Numbered from the stretch's first letter, positions 27,087-35,424 are shown. The stretch is 64,000 nucleotides of DNA from Candidatus Lutacidiplasma silvani (GCA_022750295.1 JAKIVZ010000011.1:1-64000), one strand, 5' to 3'. Program-made: numbers and translations. Notes: generated from the sequence alone by a model not told the origin.

Positions 27087-27416
27087 TCCACCTGAGGAGG
27101 TCGGTGGTCCTTATGTGAACCTAGGTGAGAGCCGTGGCGCGAGAACGGCTGGGGCCCGAAGGGGGCCCGATCCAGCGAGGCTCCCGTTCGCCGCCTCGGA
27201 GCGGAGCGCGAAGTTGCCGGGTGGTTCGGGAATGCACGCCCCGTTGGGTCAACTCGGCCCGGTGAGACGTCCCAGTCACGCGGCCCCATTCGGGGACGTT
27301 CGAGCGAGCCCGTTCCTCGACCGGCGGGGCAGGGGCGTTCGGCCAGGGTCCCGGCCCTTCCGAGTCTGAATGGTACACGTCACGTTCCAGGGCCGCCGGG
27401 TCGGGAGGGGGAATCG

Positions 27417-28043
27417 ATGCGGAGCGTTGTGATGACCATGTTCAGGACACTCGACGGGGTCGCCAGGTTTCCGGACTCCCCCGACGACCCCCCGGACTCG
27501 ACGCCCCGGGAGGGCCTCCGATTTGGACCGCGCGCTTCGCGTCGATCGACACCCTCCTCGTGGGGGGACGAACGTACGGGAAGTGGGCGAGTTTCTGGCC
27601 GACGAGGCCCAACGACCGTTCGTGTACCCCCCTTTGATCGCGAACTCTCCCAATTTGCCGACTGCGCCGAAAAGGTCGCCTCTTCCCGAACGCTGACGAG
27701 GGCGAGCTGGTTGAATTCGAGGATCGTCACCGGTGACCTCGGTGCGGAGATCGCGCGCCTCAGGGCCCTCCCCGGGCCGGATATGGCGCTCGCGGGACCC
27801 CGGATCTCGCAGGCGTTCCTCGCGCACGATTTGGTCGACGAGATGCTCCTCCGGGTGTTTCCAATCCTCGTCGGGAGGGGGCGGCCGCGGTTCCCCGACG
27901 AGGGCGACCCAAATCACGACACCGACGTCGTTCCGATCGGGCCGCCGGGGCGCGACGATTTCAAGTTGGTCGACTCGCGACCCCAACGCGACGGCTCGCA
28001 TTTCGTCCACTCCGTCCGGGCCGAGCCAACGAACCTCGAATAA
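27417..28043 (+). pseudogene. Frameshifted RibD C-terminal / DHFR-like gene
   Basis: The family pattern of RibD-C/dihydrofolate-reductase-like proteins can be followed through three frame segments. The start MRSVVMTMFRTLDGVARFPD is in one frame. The central DTLLVGGRTYGKWASFWPTR lies in a different frame (about 27545-27610). The rest returns to the first frame: SRTLTRASWLNSRIVTGDLG, DLVDEMLLRVFPILVGRGRP and LVDSRPQRDGS. At least two indels are needed, so the gene is non-functional unless the assembly is wrong. It is a relative of the intact gene at 31199, and its decay fits the gene-poor surroundings. Confidence 0.75.
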
Positions 28044-28452
28044 CCCCAATTCGAGGTTCGTGCGGTCGGCGAACCCCCGGGGGCCGTCCCCAGCCAACGG
28101 ATCGTTCGGGGTCCCGGGAGTCGTAGTTCCCGGCGGGTCAGCACGTGGGTGCCCCAGCGGTTTCCAGTCGGATCTGAGGCGCCGACAGCTGGGGTATCGG
28201 CCGGCCCCTCCGCAGCCCGGCCGGCCGTGGGGGGCCGGACGGCGGGGTGGCTCCCCCTTCCCCCGGGGTCGACGTCGAAGCGGATCGCCCGGGTTGGGGG
28301 GTCGGCCGGCCGGAAGCGCCGCAATGCGCCACGAATCCGCTCCAGGCGTCCGAGAGTGCCCGTCGACGCTCGACTGGTTGCCATAGTTCTGTGGCGGGCC
28401 GAGGTGCGAGCGTCGGGGTCGACACCGACCGGTCCGGCCGAGGGTGCGGAGT
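28044..28452. other. Gene-free stretch, 409 bp
   Basis: Between the broken RibD-like gene and the M29-like gene, open frames on both strands translate to low-complexity Pro/Gly/Arg sequence with no recognisable pattern. I see no RNA gene, repeat or promoter here. Confidence 0.45.
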
Positions 28453-29553
28453 CTAGCGGATTCGGCCCCCGGAGACGATGAGCTTCCCGTCGACCTCGAC
28501 GTCCGCGCCGGCGACCATGGCGAACCCACGCATCTTCGACTTGTTGGTCCCGTCCGCGAACGCGTTGTTCCCGACGCTGATCAGCACCGCGCCCTCTTCC
28601 GTATCCTCCGCGGGGGCCGCCTCTTTCCCTTCGGGGTTGAGCCCGATCGAAAAGTAACTCAGGTCGTCCCGGCCCTTCCCCCCCTTTGCGAATGCGGCCT
28701 CGAACTCCTTCCCTCCCTCGTCGAACCGGCGCGTCGTGAGCTTCCCCGTCTCGAACGTCCACTCGGCGCCGGCAGAGCGCTTGGCGGTCGCCCCGTCGTA
28801 GACGGCCCGGTTGCTGACCAGGTTCCCGACGGCGCTCGCCTTGTCAACGGCGACCATCAACAAACCGGTCGGGTTGTTCGCGAGGACCCCGTAGCGGCGC
28901 TTCTTCGACGTTGCGTCGACGATGCCGGTGTCGGCGCGGGCGTGCACCCCCTTCAGACGGAAGGTGAGGTCCGTCCCGTTTGAGTGCCGAATGCGGATCT
29001 CCGATCCCTGTTCGATGGCTTTCCGGAGCTTCGCGCCCTTCTGGGCCATCTTGGTGGCGTCCACCGAACCGGCCCTGAGGAGCTTCTCTCGCAGCTCCGG
29101 CCCGGTCGAGCCGAACTTCTCCGCGAACCCGTCCGGCATGAGCCCGATCGACATCCGAGTCCCCCGAAGTCCCGCCTTGTGAGCGGCGTCATACCACTCC
29201 TCGTTGAACGCGAATGCTTTGTCCCGGATCGAACCGGGAAGCGAGTTCAACCGGACCTGATCCCCAGGGCCGAAGAAGTGCACATAGGCATCCGTTTTTC
29301 CGACTGCGGCCTTCTCCGCCTTCGACAGCTTCGCGAACGTGCCGAGATTCTTCGCATCGACCGCCTCCCACCACGCCGTCTCGTCCTCGTACAGCAGCGT
29401 CGGCACGGCGCCGAGGCGACGGGCCTCCGCGACGAACGCCCGCGCGTACTCGAGAGTATGGGGCCAAGTCTCGATGATCACCGTCTCTCCCTTGCCGAGG
29501 GCGAGATTCTTTCGAAGGACCGTACGCGCCAAGGATTCGGCGGAGTCGCGCAT
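28453..29553 (-). CDS. M29 aminopeptidase-like protein lacking metal ligands (paralogue 2)
   Basis: The 366-residue product shares the M29-like architecture of the genes at 19181 and 29773: LALGKGETVIIETWPHTLEY, the ETAWWEAVD segment, VHFFGPGDQVRLNSLP, GLRGTRMSIG, IRIRHSNGTDLTFRLKG and FSIGLNPEGKEAAPAEDTEE. The late His/Asp metal-binding region reads RGFAMVAGADVEVDGK, without the expected His, so a working two-metal peptidase site is unlikely. The start at 29553 is chosen because AGATAAATACC lies 26 bases upstream, an ideal leaderless promoter; the frame is open to 29673. It is the most divergent of the three copies. Confidence 0.82.
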   Translation of the reverse strand: MRDSAESLARTVLRKNLALGKGETVIIETWPHTLEYARAFVAEARRLGAVPTLLYEDETAWWEAVDAKNLGTFAKLSKAEKAAVGKTDAYVHFFGPGDQVRLNSLPGSIRDKAFAFNEEWYDAAHKAGLRGTRMSIGLMPDGFAEKFGSTGPELREKLLRAGSVDATKMAQKGAKLRKAIEQGSEIRIRHSNGTDLTFRLKGVHARADTGIVDATSKKRRYGVLANNPTGLLMVAVDKASAVGNLVSNRAVYDGATAKRSAGAEWTFETGKLTTRRFDEGGKEFEAAFAKGGKGRDDLSYFSIGLNPEGKEAAPAEDTEEGAVLISVGNNAFADGTNKSKMRGFAMVAGADVEVDGKLIVSGGRIR

Positions 29554-29573
29554 GGCCGCTCGAATGCCGCCCC

Positions 29574-29584
29574 GGTATTTATCT
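29574..29584 (-). promoter_or_regulatory. TATA box of M29-like paralogue 2
   Basis: On the minus strand this reads AGATAAATACC, a strong archaeal TATA-type box. Its centre is 26 bases before the ATG at 29553, so the transcript is probably leaderless. The box fixes the start of that gene and excludes the longer reading from 29673. Confidence 0.65.
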
Positions 29585-29772
29585 CGTGAATGGGACTGCT
29601 CGTCGTTCCCTCTCGGTGAATTCCTCGGTCGAGGGCGTAGAGGGGGGGGCTTGGACTCGGAGTCCCGAGACACGGAGCGACCGGGCGGACCCCTCGGACT
29701 CGCGTTCCGTCGGCGCGTCCGGCTTCCGTTGGTGCCGCGATAGCGCCGCGGACCCTCAGGAGGAGCGGGGAA

Positions 29773-30900
29773 CTAGAGAATCTTGCCGGCCCGCACGACG
29801 GGGGTCCCGTCGACGCTGATCTCCGGGCCGGTAAGGCAGACCGATCCCGTATCGTTCGGAGTCCGGCTCCCGCGGGATTGGTAGGCGTTGGCGCCTACGA
29901 CCAACTGGACGCACCCGCGCTCCAACCGCTCCCGGAACGGCAGGTTCCGGGCCTTGGGGTTCAATCCAATCGAGAGCAGGCCCGGGCGGTCCTTCCCAGG
30001 TTTGGGTTGGGCAAAGCGCTTCGCGAACGTGGCTTCCCCTTCCTCGAACGAGAACGTGGTCAGCTTTCCGTCGGCGAACTCGAGCGTGCCACCCGAAAAC
30101 CTCGTCCAGGGGAACCAAGTCTCGTCGTAGCTTCGGGAGTTCGAAACGATTCGTCCCTCGCCGGTCTTGGCGTCCAGCGCGATTCGCAGCCTCCCCTCCG
30201 GGAAATTCGCCAGCATGTCGGCCCCGGTGTAGGCCGAGTTCTTTGGGTGCGGGAATCCGTCGTAGACCCGGGGCGACTCCCGGGCAAGGGCGACCTCGAG
30301 GTCCGTCCCATTCGGGTGGGTGATTCGGACCTTCTTTGCCCCCGACAGAGCGCGGGCGAGCCGAATGCCGGTCCTCCCCATCTCCTGCGGGTCGGCGAGG
30401 CACGCCTCTAGCACCCCGTCCCTCCATCGCTCCGTGCTGACGCCCCAGTGTCGGGCACGGGGTTCGGTCACCCAGCCGAGGTCCATCCGCCCCCCCCGCA
30501 ACCCCGTCGACCGGGCGATCCGGTACCACCGATCGACCCAGCCGGTGGCCCAGTCGTCCAGCGTCCGTTCGGGAAGGTTCTCCAACCGCCCCGAGTCTGC
30601 CGGACCCCAGAACTGGACGTACACATCCGTCGCCCTGAGAGCGGCCCACTCCGGACGGGACAAACGGCCGAGAAGCTTGGCCTGCTTTCGTTCCACGGCG
30701 CGCCACCAGGCGTCGTCGCTCTCGTAGGCCAGGAACGCGCTTCCGCCAAGCCGGCGGACCTCGTCGACCATGGCGGACGACATCGAGATCGTGTGGGTCC
30801 AGGCTTCGACGATGACATTCTCGCCGGGCTGGACTCTCAGGTAATTCTTGACCAAGCTCCGCGCCGCGGCACGCTCGAGGGACGAGGGACTCTCGTTCAC
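29773..30900 (-). CDS. M29 aminopeptidase-like protein lacking metal ligands (paralogue 3)
   Basis: This 375-residue protein is clearly closer to paralogue 1 (19181) than to its neighbour: both share a LRVxPGEN-(A/V)I segment, MVDEVRR(L/V)GG, the AWWR(T/A)(I/V)(D/E)RKQ(S/A)(R/K)LLG segment, EWAAL(K/R)A(A/T)DVYV and GAKKVRITHPNGTDLEVALA. The C-terminal region where M29 enzymes place their last metal ligands reads NDTGSVCLTGPEISVDGTP and has no histidine. The start is GTG (30900). Function as a peptidase is doubtful; the conserved fold may serve another role. It lies in tandem with paralogue 2, 219 bases apart. Confidence 0.8.
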   Translation of the reverse strand: MNESPSSLERAAARSLVKNYLRVQPGENVIVEAWTHTISMSSAMVDEVRRLGGSAFLAYESDDAWWRAVERKQAKLLGRLSRPEWAALRATDVYVQFWGPADSGRLENLPERTLDDWATGWVDRWYRIARSTGLRGGRMDLGWVTEPRARHWGVSTERWRDGVLEACLADPQEMGRTGIRLARALSGAKKVRITHPNGTDLEVALARESPRVYDGFPHPKNSAYTGADMLANFPEGRLRIALDAKTGEGRIVSNSRSYDETWFPWTRFSGGTLEFADGKLTTFSFEEGEATFAKRFAQPKPGKDRPGLLSIGLNPKARNLPFRERLERGCVQLVVGANAYQSRGSRTPNDTGSVCLTGPEISVDGTPVVRAGKIL

Positions 30901-31198
30901 GCTAGGGCCCCCTAGTCAAGCCCACTACTTCTGCCGTCCCCGCCCGGGAAGTCGGGGTCCAAACCCGCGGTTCCGCCCATCCTCACGGTCGAGCCGATGG
31001 GAACTCCGGTCGGGGCGGGTACCGGCCCAGAGAACGGAGACGCGGAGCCGAGGGCCCCTGGGATCAACGGGCCAGGGCGGGCCAGCTGCAATGGTGGGGG
31101 TCTCGAGGGCCCAGAGCGGTTCCGGGCGTGCTCCCTGTCCGCCGCGCCGAGTCTCGCGCCCGACCGACGAAAGGCCACAGGCGTCGCTCGACTCGGCG
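30901..31198. other. Gene-free stretch, about 300 bp
   Basis: The interval between paralogue 3 and the DHFR-like gene contains no frame with a protein-like pattern and no repeat or RNA gene that I can recognise. It presumably carries the promoter of the M29-like gene. Confidence 0.4.
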
Positions 31199-31792
31199 TT
31201 AGGTGCGGAAGCCCCGAACTGTCTCGTAGTGGAGCATTAGCTCGCCGTCTTCCATGGGCTTGCACGAAAGCAGCTTGAGGGTCGCTTGCGCCTTCATAGG
31301 CCCCCAGTACTGCGGGCCCTTCCCGTAGACCACGGGCTGCACCACGAGCCAATAGTCGTCGGCAAGTCCTCGTCGGAGGAACTCGCGGATCAATCGCGGG
31401 CCCCCTTCGGCGATGATGTTGCCGCCTTTCTCGCGCTTCAATTTGGCCACGATCTTGGCGAGGTCGCCCTTCATAATTCGGGAGTTCTCCCATCCCGGCG
31501 ACTTCAGTCGGGTTGACAAGCAAACTTTGTCGACGTGGTCGAGCCACCGAGAGTAATCGATCAAGTACTTCGGGTCGCTCGGCTTGCGAGCCTTCTCGGT
31601 CCAGACGCGCCGGTGACCAACGAACGACCGTCGGCCCATGATGACCGTCGTGACATCGTCGAACCGATTCAGCCACATCTCGCGCCACATGTCGTTGGCC
31701 TCCGTCGTCTCCCGGTCCCAGCCGGGGTACTTCGGGAACGCGCCGCGGCCGTCTAGGGTAATGTACATACTGGCGGTGATTTTTCTTGACAT
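31199..31792 (-). CDS. RibD C-terminal / DHFR-like family protein
   Basis: The 197-residue protein has the family hallmarks: MSRKITASMYITLDGRGAFP at the start, the nucleotide-binding VTTVIMGRRSFVGH, SRIMKGDLAKIVAKLKREKG, NIIAEGGPRLIREFLRRGLA and VVQPVVYGKGPQYW. The fold binds NADPH and either reduces pyrimidine intermediates of riboflavin synthesis or dihydrofolate; stand-alone members like this are usually of unknown substrate. Its codons are less GC-biased than the neighbouring core genes (more AAG, TTC, AAT-type choices in the central part), in keeping with an acquired gene. A decayed relative lies at 27417. Confidence 0.85.
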   Translation of the reverse strand: MSRKITASMYITLDGRGAFPKYPGWDRETTEANDMWREMWLNRFDDVTTVIMGRRSFVGHRRVWTEKARKPSDPKYLIDYSRWLDHVDKVCLSTRLKSPGWENSRIMKGDLAKIVAKLKREKGGNIIAEGGPRLIREFLRRGLADDYWLVVQPVVYGKGPQYWGPMKAQATLKLLSCKPMEDGELMLHYETVRGFRT

Positions 31793-32193
31793 CGATTCTC
31801 CACTCTGCCCTCGGGTCGGCCGGTTCGGAATGGGCGCACTTGGCTTAGCCCTTTAATCCGGCCATCGACGGGGGGAGGATACCACGGAGAAGTCCGATCG
31901 GGGGGCCGGTGGTGTCGGGTTCGAACGGCTGCCGTCGTTTCGAGGGAACTCGAGCGGGTAAGCCCCGCCCGGACCCGCCTCGTCGTCACACGGGAGAGTG
32001 ACCGGGGACCATTGAGCGCCGCCGGCCTGACCGGCGTGCTTCCTGTCGATGCCCCTCTTTCTCCGAGGGAGGTCGGAGATCGGGTGGATGGATCGCCGGA
32101 TCGAGGTTCCCACGGGCCGGTGCCTCCTCCACCCTCGCCGCCGCGTCGGCGGGGTGGGCCGGCTCGGAGGTTCGGGATCGTGGGATCGGATTT

Positions 32194-32227
32194 CCTGTTA
32201 AGAAGGGGCAAGGCGTCTCCGATCCCT
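32194..32227. repeat. Hairpin repeat family, partial copy A
   Basis: CCTGTTAAGAAGGGGCAAGG and the following GCGTCTCCGATCCCT match the right half of the full repeats at 32365 and 33681 (core GGGGCAAGGCGTCTCCGA). The left hairpin arm is missing or diverged. The copy is intergenic. Confidence 0.55.
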
Positions 32228-32364
32228 CCCGCGGCTCCCCTCCGCCGTCGCGCGTCACGGCCGGTTCAACGCACGGAGCGATAGCGCCGTCGACGAACAA
32301 TCCGAGTCACCCCAAGTGCAGGCCGTCGGTGGCCCCCGAGGGGATTCGACGCGAGCCGGGGCCT

Positions 32365-32429
32365 CGCGGGTTGGTGACGAGCGTGCTCCCCTTTGTAAAA
32401 CAATCGGAGGCAGGGCGTCTCCAATCCCT
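32365..32429. repeat. Hairpin repeat family, copy B
   Basis: This 65-bp unit aligns without gaps to the unit at 33681-33745 (51 of 65 positions identical by eye). Both begin CGCG(G/A)GTTGGTGACG and end with a GGCGTCTCC-type segment, with an imperfect palindrome in between. In this copy the inner stem is TTGT/ACAA; in the other it is CTGTT/AACAG, one pair having changed on both sides. Confidence 0.6.
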
Positions 32430-32746
32430 CTGACCGTGACCGCCACGCGGATCGAGCCGGCCAAGAGTTCATCCGCTCGGGCGGATTCGAGGACCGGGCG
32501 GACCGACTAGTCCTCCTCGCAAGCTGGTCGCTCTCGAGTAGGACAGCGATCGGAGACCGCTCAAGCCTCGTGGCAATCGAGCGACAGTCGGCGCCGATGT
32601 TGCGCCCCACGCGATCTACGAGACTGGCGAAGCTGGGGAGGCCGGCCGGAGGTTGACCCGGATCCGGGCCGTGACTCGGGAGAGGCGCCGGCGACCCCTC
32701 GGGACCCCGCCGCGGTTCGGCGACCCGGTCCCTTGGTGTCGGAAGT

Positions 32747-33352
32747 CTACGGAAGTGCCGCCGAAATAGAGCCGGAGTACGCCGCGGTCCCGTAGACCAC
32801 TAGAGTGAGACCCGTGCCGCCGGGATTGGCTGCCGGATTCCCGAACTGGACCACGATGTCCATCGATGACTCGACCATCGTGGTTGCCGAGGCGCCGGCC
32901 CCGAAGTGTTGCCATGACCCCACGGCGAACGCCGAGTTCTTCGAAAGCTGTGAGTACGCGAGGACGGCGCCGTCCACCCCCACAATCGAGAGTCGCGCGT
33001 AGTTCTTCGTGACTTCCCACAACGTTCCGGTGGAGCTCACGACCTTGAACCCCAACCCTCCGAGTGTGACGCCGGAGGTGGCCGAGGCAACGGGCACGTT
33101 GTAGCAAGGGTGCGAGGTCTGGCAGAAGGCATTGGTAGACGACGTCCCCTGGACGGCCCGGGCTGGGCCGACGTACAGGCTGGTCCCCAGAGGCGGATGA
33201 GGTCCTCCGCTGTCGGTTAAGCGGGTGGTCACGACATAAAGGACTGCGGCGAGGACGACGACGATTGCCACCAGCAGAATCGTCGCGAGGATAGGGGTCA
33301 CGCCCCGCAGATCCCGCGGTTGCCGCAGCGCTTCGGTCAGGTGCCGCCTCAT
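32747..33352 (-). CDS. Type IV pilin-like secreted protein
   Basis: The 201-residue product begins with a short basic leader and a class III-type signal: RQPRDLRGVTPILATILLVA followed by a long hydrophobic helix (VVVLAAVLYVV). In archaeal pilins and related adhesins a prepilin peptidase cuts just before such a helix, which then packs in the filament core. The rest is Ser/Thr/Gly/Ala-rich beta sequence with one probable disulphide (FCQTSHPCYN), as in archaeal pilins. ATG 33352 is preferred to GTG 33361. A strong A/T-rich box (ACATATAAATGCATATG on the minus strand) lies about 90 bases upstream. No pilus assembly genes are nearby. Confidence 0.8.
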   Translation of the reverse strand: MRRHLTEALRQPRDLRGVTPILATILLVAIVVVLAAVLYVVTTRLTDSGGPHPPLGTSLYVGPARAVQGTSSTNAFCQTSHPCYNVPVASATSGVTLGGLGFKVVSSTGTLWEVTKNYARLSIVGVDGAVLAYSQLSKNSAFAVGSWQHFGAGASATTMVESSMDIVVQFGNPAANPGGTGLTLVVYGTAAYSGSISAALP

Positions 33353-33680
33353 CCTATACACTCATTCTGCCCGGCAACGGAATCCCGAGCCGGTCCCGCG
33401 GGGAGCAACCGGTCAGTCCGATTCGTGAGAACGAGTTCATATGCATTTATATGTATTGGTGAGGACGGGACGAGATCTGGACAGCTCTCACGCCGCTCAC
33501 GGGCGCGAGTCTCCACTCGACTGGGATCTCTTTCCAGCGAGCTGCGCCGTCGCGGGGGGCGGGCGGTAGCCGGTGTTCGGTCGTCGGGGAGCTTCTCGGC
33601 CGAGACCGGGAGGACGACGTTCCCCGTAGCGTGCCGAGCGAACCGCGGGGTTGAGCTCGGGCCAACCCGCGGGGTCCGCC

Positions 33681-33745
33681 CGCGAGTTGGTGACGGGGGT
33701 GCCCCCAGCTGTTTAACAGACGGGGGCAAGGCGTCTCCGAACCCT
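33681..33745. repeat. Hairpin repeat family, copy C
   Basis: The 65-bp unit contains the imperfect palindrome GCCCCC-AG-CTGTT-T-AACAG-AC-GGGGGC at 33701-33727. Twenty bases of it (TGCCCCCAGCTGTTTAACAG) recur exactly at 35309-35328, at the left border of the casposon, and at 40059-40078 at its right border. It lies about 90-150 bases before the small-gene cassette at 33831 and could be an operator or a mobile-element target. Confidence 0.65.
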
Positions 33746-33830
33746 GCAAGCTCTTCGAAAGGCGAGGACGAAGCAGCGGTAAGGGGCCTCGCGAGGCCGC
33801 GCGGGACGCGTGACCCGGCTTGCCGGCCCC

Positions 33831-34340
33831 ATGTCTCAAGACAAGTTCCAACGGAACGGGCGTTGCTTTCCGACGGAGAATGAGAGCCCTCTTATGGCGG
33901 GAATCGCTCGCGCTTTCGTGGCCGGCGAGCCTTCGCAGATCGCGGCCCTCCCGCCACCTCCATCCGCGCCGAGCCCTCCGGCGGGAGCGACTACTGGCGG
34001 CGCTCCTCCACAGGGAAAACCGCTCACGCCGGAGGACTGGGCGAACCTCGTCGAGACGTTCGGGCCCGTCGGGAAGTGGCTCGGCGAGCAGTGGCGGTGG
34101 AAGGTCGAAAAGGATGCCGAGGAGAACAAACGGGCTGCCGAGCACTCGTTCCGCGTGATTCTCAGCCTGATGGGGTTTCTCGCCGGGATTATCGCCGTAA
34201 TGTCGGTGCTCACCTACTACGGCCGGGTCAGCGGGGACGCTCTGCTGTTCCTCGTCGGAACGGTGAGCGGCGTCACATTGGTGATGATTCAGCGCTATCT
34301 GTTCGAGAGCGAGCCCGACGACTCGTCGAGCCTGCTGTAG
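33831..34340 (+). CDS. Two-helix membrane protein of unknown function
   Basis: The 169-residue protein has a Pro/Ala-rich N-terminal third, an amphipathic middle (WANLVETFGPVGKWLGEQWR, KVEKDAEENKRAAEHSFRVI) and two hydrophobic helices (LSLMGFLAGIIAVMSVLTYY and LLFLVGTVSGVTLVMIQRYL) before a short acidic tail. ATG 33831 is used; a GTG at 33810 and an ATG at 33894 are alternatives. Codon choice is less GC-extreme than in the core genes. It heads a cassette of three small genes on the same strand just left of the casposon; none has a recognised function. Confidence 0.65.
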   Translation: MSQDKFQRNGRCFPTENESPLMAGIARAFVAGEPSQIAALPPPPSAPSPPAGATTGGAPPQGKPLTPEDWANLVETFGPVGKWLGEQWRWKVEKDAEENKRAAEHSFRVILSLMGFLAGIIAVMSVLTYYGRVSGDALLFLVGTVSGVTLVMIQRYLFESEPDDSSSLL

Positions 34341-34386
34341 CCCGACGACGCTGCCCTCAATACCAAGGAAGCCGTCGGCCCGACGG

Positions 34387-34527
34387 ATGATTGCGGGCAT
34401 CTGCGACAAGTGCGGGAAGGAAACGACCAACCTCCGACGTTTTCCCCAAAGCGAACAGTCGTTGTGCCCGACGTGCCTCGCGGAGATGCGCGACTTCTTC
34501 GAGGTCCCGGAGGAAGAACGGACCTGA
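34387..34527 (+). CDS. Small zinc-ribbon protein, 46 residues
   Basis: The frame encodes MIAGICDKCGKETTNLRRFP followed by SLCPTCLAEMRDFFEVPEEE, a single CxxC...CxxC zinc ribbon of the type found in small archaeal and viral proteins. The start follows the membrane protein gene by 46 bases; the next gene starts five bases after the stop. The compact spacing suggests an operon. No specific function can be assigned. Confidence 0.65.
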   Translation: MIAGICDKCGKETTNLRRFPQSEQSLCPTCLAEMRDFFEVPEEERT

Positions 34528-34532
34528 GCGGG

Positions 34533-35114
34533 ATGGCGACCGTGGACTCCGATCTCACCCTGACACTCGTCGGAATCGCCATCGCGTTTTCGGCCCTCGC
34601 GTTCGGCGTTCTCGCGTGGCTCGGGCTCCTCTACGTTCCTGACAAGCTACGACTCGAACTGCTCGAACGTCCCTTCGGCGACGTGGACATAGTCAACCTT
34701 CGGCCTACGCCTGCGCGATTTTTCCACATCGCCGTCAGGAACACCGACGAGCGCCGGGTGGCCCGAAACTGCTACGCCTACCTCCAAAGCCTGAAGGACG
34801 CCGACAACGGCGAGGAGTTGGTCAAGCAAACCGCTGAGCTTCAGTGGCGCGGATACCCGGGCCACGCCAACGTCTCGATTCTGCCCAACTCCTTCAGGCA
34901 GTTCGACGCGTTCTGGGTGTTCAAGTCGGACCCCGAGCGGTTCATTCCGAACGCGATTCTTAGCTCGACCGAGCTACTCCCCACAGCGAAGAAAACGGGA
35001 GACCTGCTGGCGACCTACGTCGTGATTTGCGACAACTACAAGTCTCGGACCGTGCGCGCCCGCATCGACTTGGACAAGGACCTCGCCAAGGTCGGGCTCC
35101 ACCTGCTCTCGTAG
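34533..35114 (+). CDS. Single-pass membrane protein of unknown function
   Basis: The 193-residue protein has one N-terminal hydrophobic helix (TLVGIAIAFSALAFGVLAWL) and a soluble alpha/beta domain with features of a beta-sandwich (FFHIAVRNTDERRVARNCYA, VSILPNSFRQFDAFWVFKSD, DLLATYVVICDNYKSRTVRA). ATG 34533 comes five bases after the upstream stop and sits in GAGCGGG, a weak ribosome site. No family is recognised. It ends about 215 bases before the casposon and shares its relatively relaxed codon use, so it may belong to older mobile DNA. Confidence 0.65.
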   Translation: MATVDSDLTLTLVGIAIAFSALAFGVLAWLGLLYVPDKLRLELLERPFGDVDIVNLRPTPARFFHIAVRNTDERRVARNCYAYLQSLKDADNGEELVKQTAELQWRGYPGHANVSILPNSFRQFDAFWVFKSDPERFIPNAILSSTELLPTAKKTGDLLATYVVICDNYKSRTVRARIDLDKDLAKVGLHLLS

Positions 35115-35314
35115 CGCTCCGAGCGCCCCCGGGCCGCCCGTTCCCCCGCGCCCGCTCGCCCCGCCTCGCCGGGGCAGCGTTGGGGCGCTTGAGCGACCCC
35201 GCGCCGGGACGCTCCGAGCCCCCGAACGGCGAGATCGGCCGAGAAGAACTTCGCCTCGGGTTTTCGCCGGCCGGCCGTCGGAGAGGGTCGGGTCGGTGGT
35301 CGGTCTATGCCCCC

Positions 35315-35329
35315 AGCTGTTTAACAGAA
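35315..35329. repeat. Casposon target site duplication, left copy
   Basis: AGCTGTTTAACAGAA directly abuts the left inverted repeat and is repeated exactly at 40065-40079 next to the right one. Fifteen bases is the usual size for casposon target duplications (14-15 bp). Confidence 0.92.
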
Positions 35330-35388
35330 GGGGGCACCCCCCCCGCGCACCCCTGCCTTTCGACGGGATACAAGTAGGCGAAGATCGG
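35330..35388 (+). repeat. Casposon left terminal inverted repeat, 59 bp
   Basis: It begins GGGGGCACCCCCCCCGCGCA and ends AAGTAGGCGAAGATCGG, and is the exact reverse complement of 40006-40064. The match stops at the next base on the inside. The outermost 7 bases (GGGGGCA) mirror the TGCCCCC that precedes the left target copy, so the true outer edge could be argued by a few bases. Confidence 0.95.
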
Positions 35389-35424
35389 CGGCGGACGGCC
35401 CCCCATAGCGGCGGACGGGTTGGC

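Larger units (their letters stand above)
31860..32746. other. Gene-free stretch with hairpin repeats
   Basis: Nearly 900 bases separate the DHFR-like and pilin genes. No frame looks like a protein. Two members of an intergenic repeat family lie here (about 32194-32227 and 32365-32429); the rest shows no recognisable feature. Confidence 0.5.

Noticed and set aside
26217..27095. Plus-strand open frame of 292 codons
   Set aside because: The translation is Pro/Gly/Arg-rich without hydrophobic core, and its second half is antisense to the well-supported small membrane protein gene at 26805-27086.
33681..33745. tRNA gene at the casposon target-like hairpin
   Set aside because: The TTTAA-containing loop resembles an anticodon arm at first sight, but there is no T-arm GTTCRANYC, no D-arm and no acceptor pairing on either strand.
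32365..35329. Integron-like cassette array (GTTTAAC fits the attC core RYYYAAC)
   Set aside because: No tyrosine integrase is present, copy B lacks the GTTTAAC core, and the spacing between conserved boxes does not follow attC.
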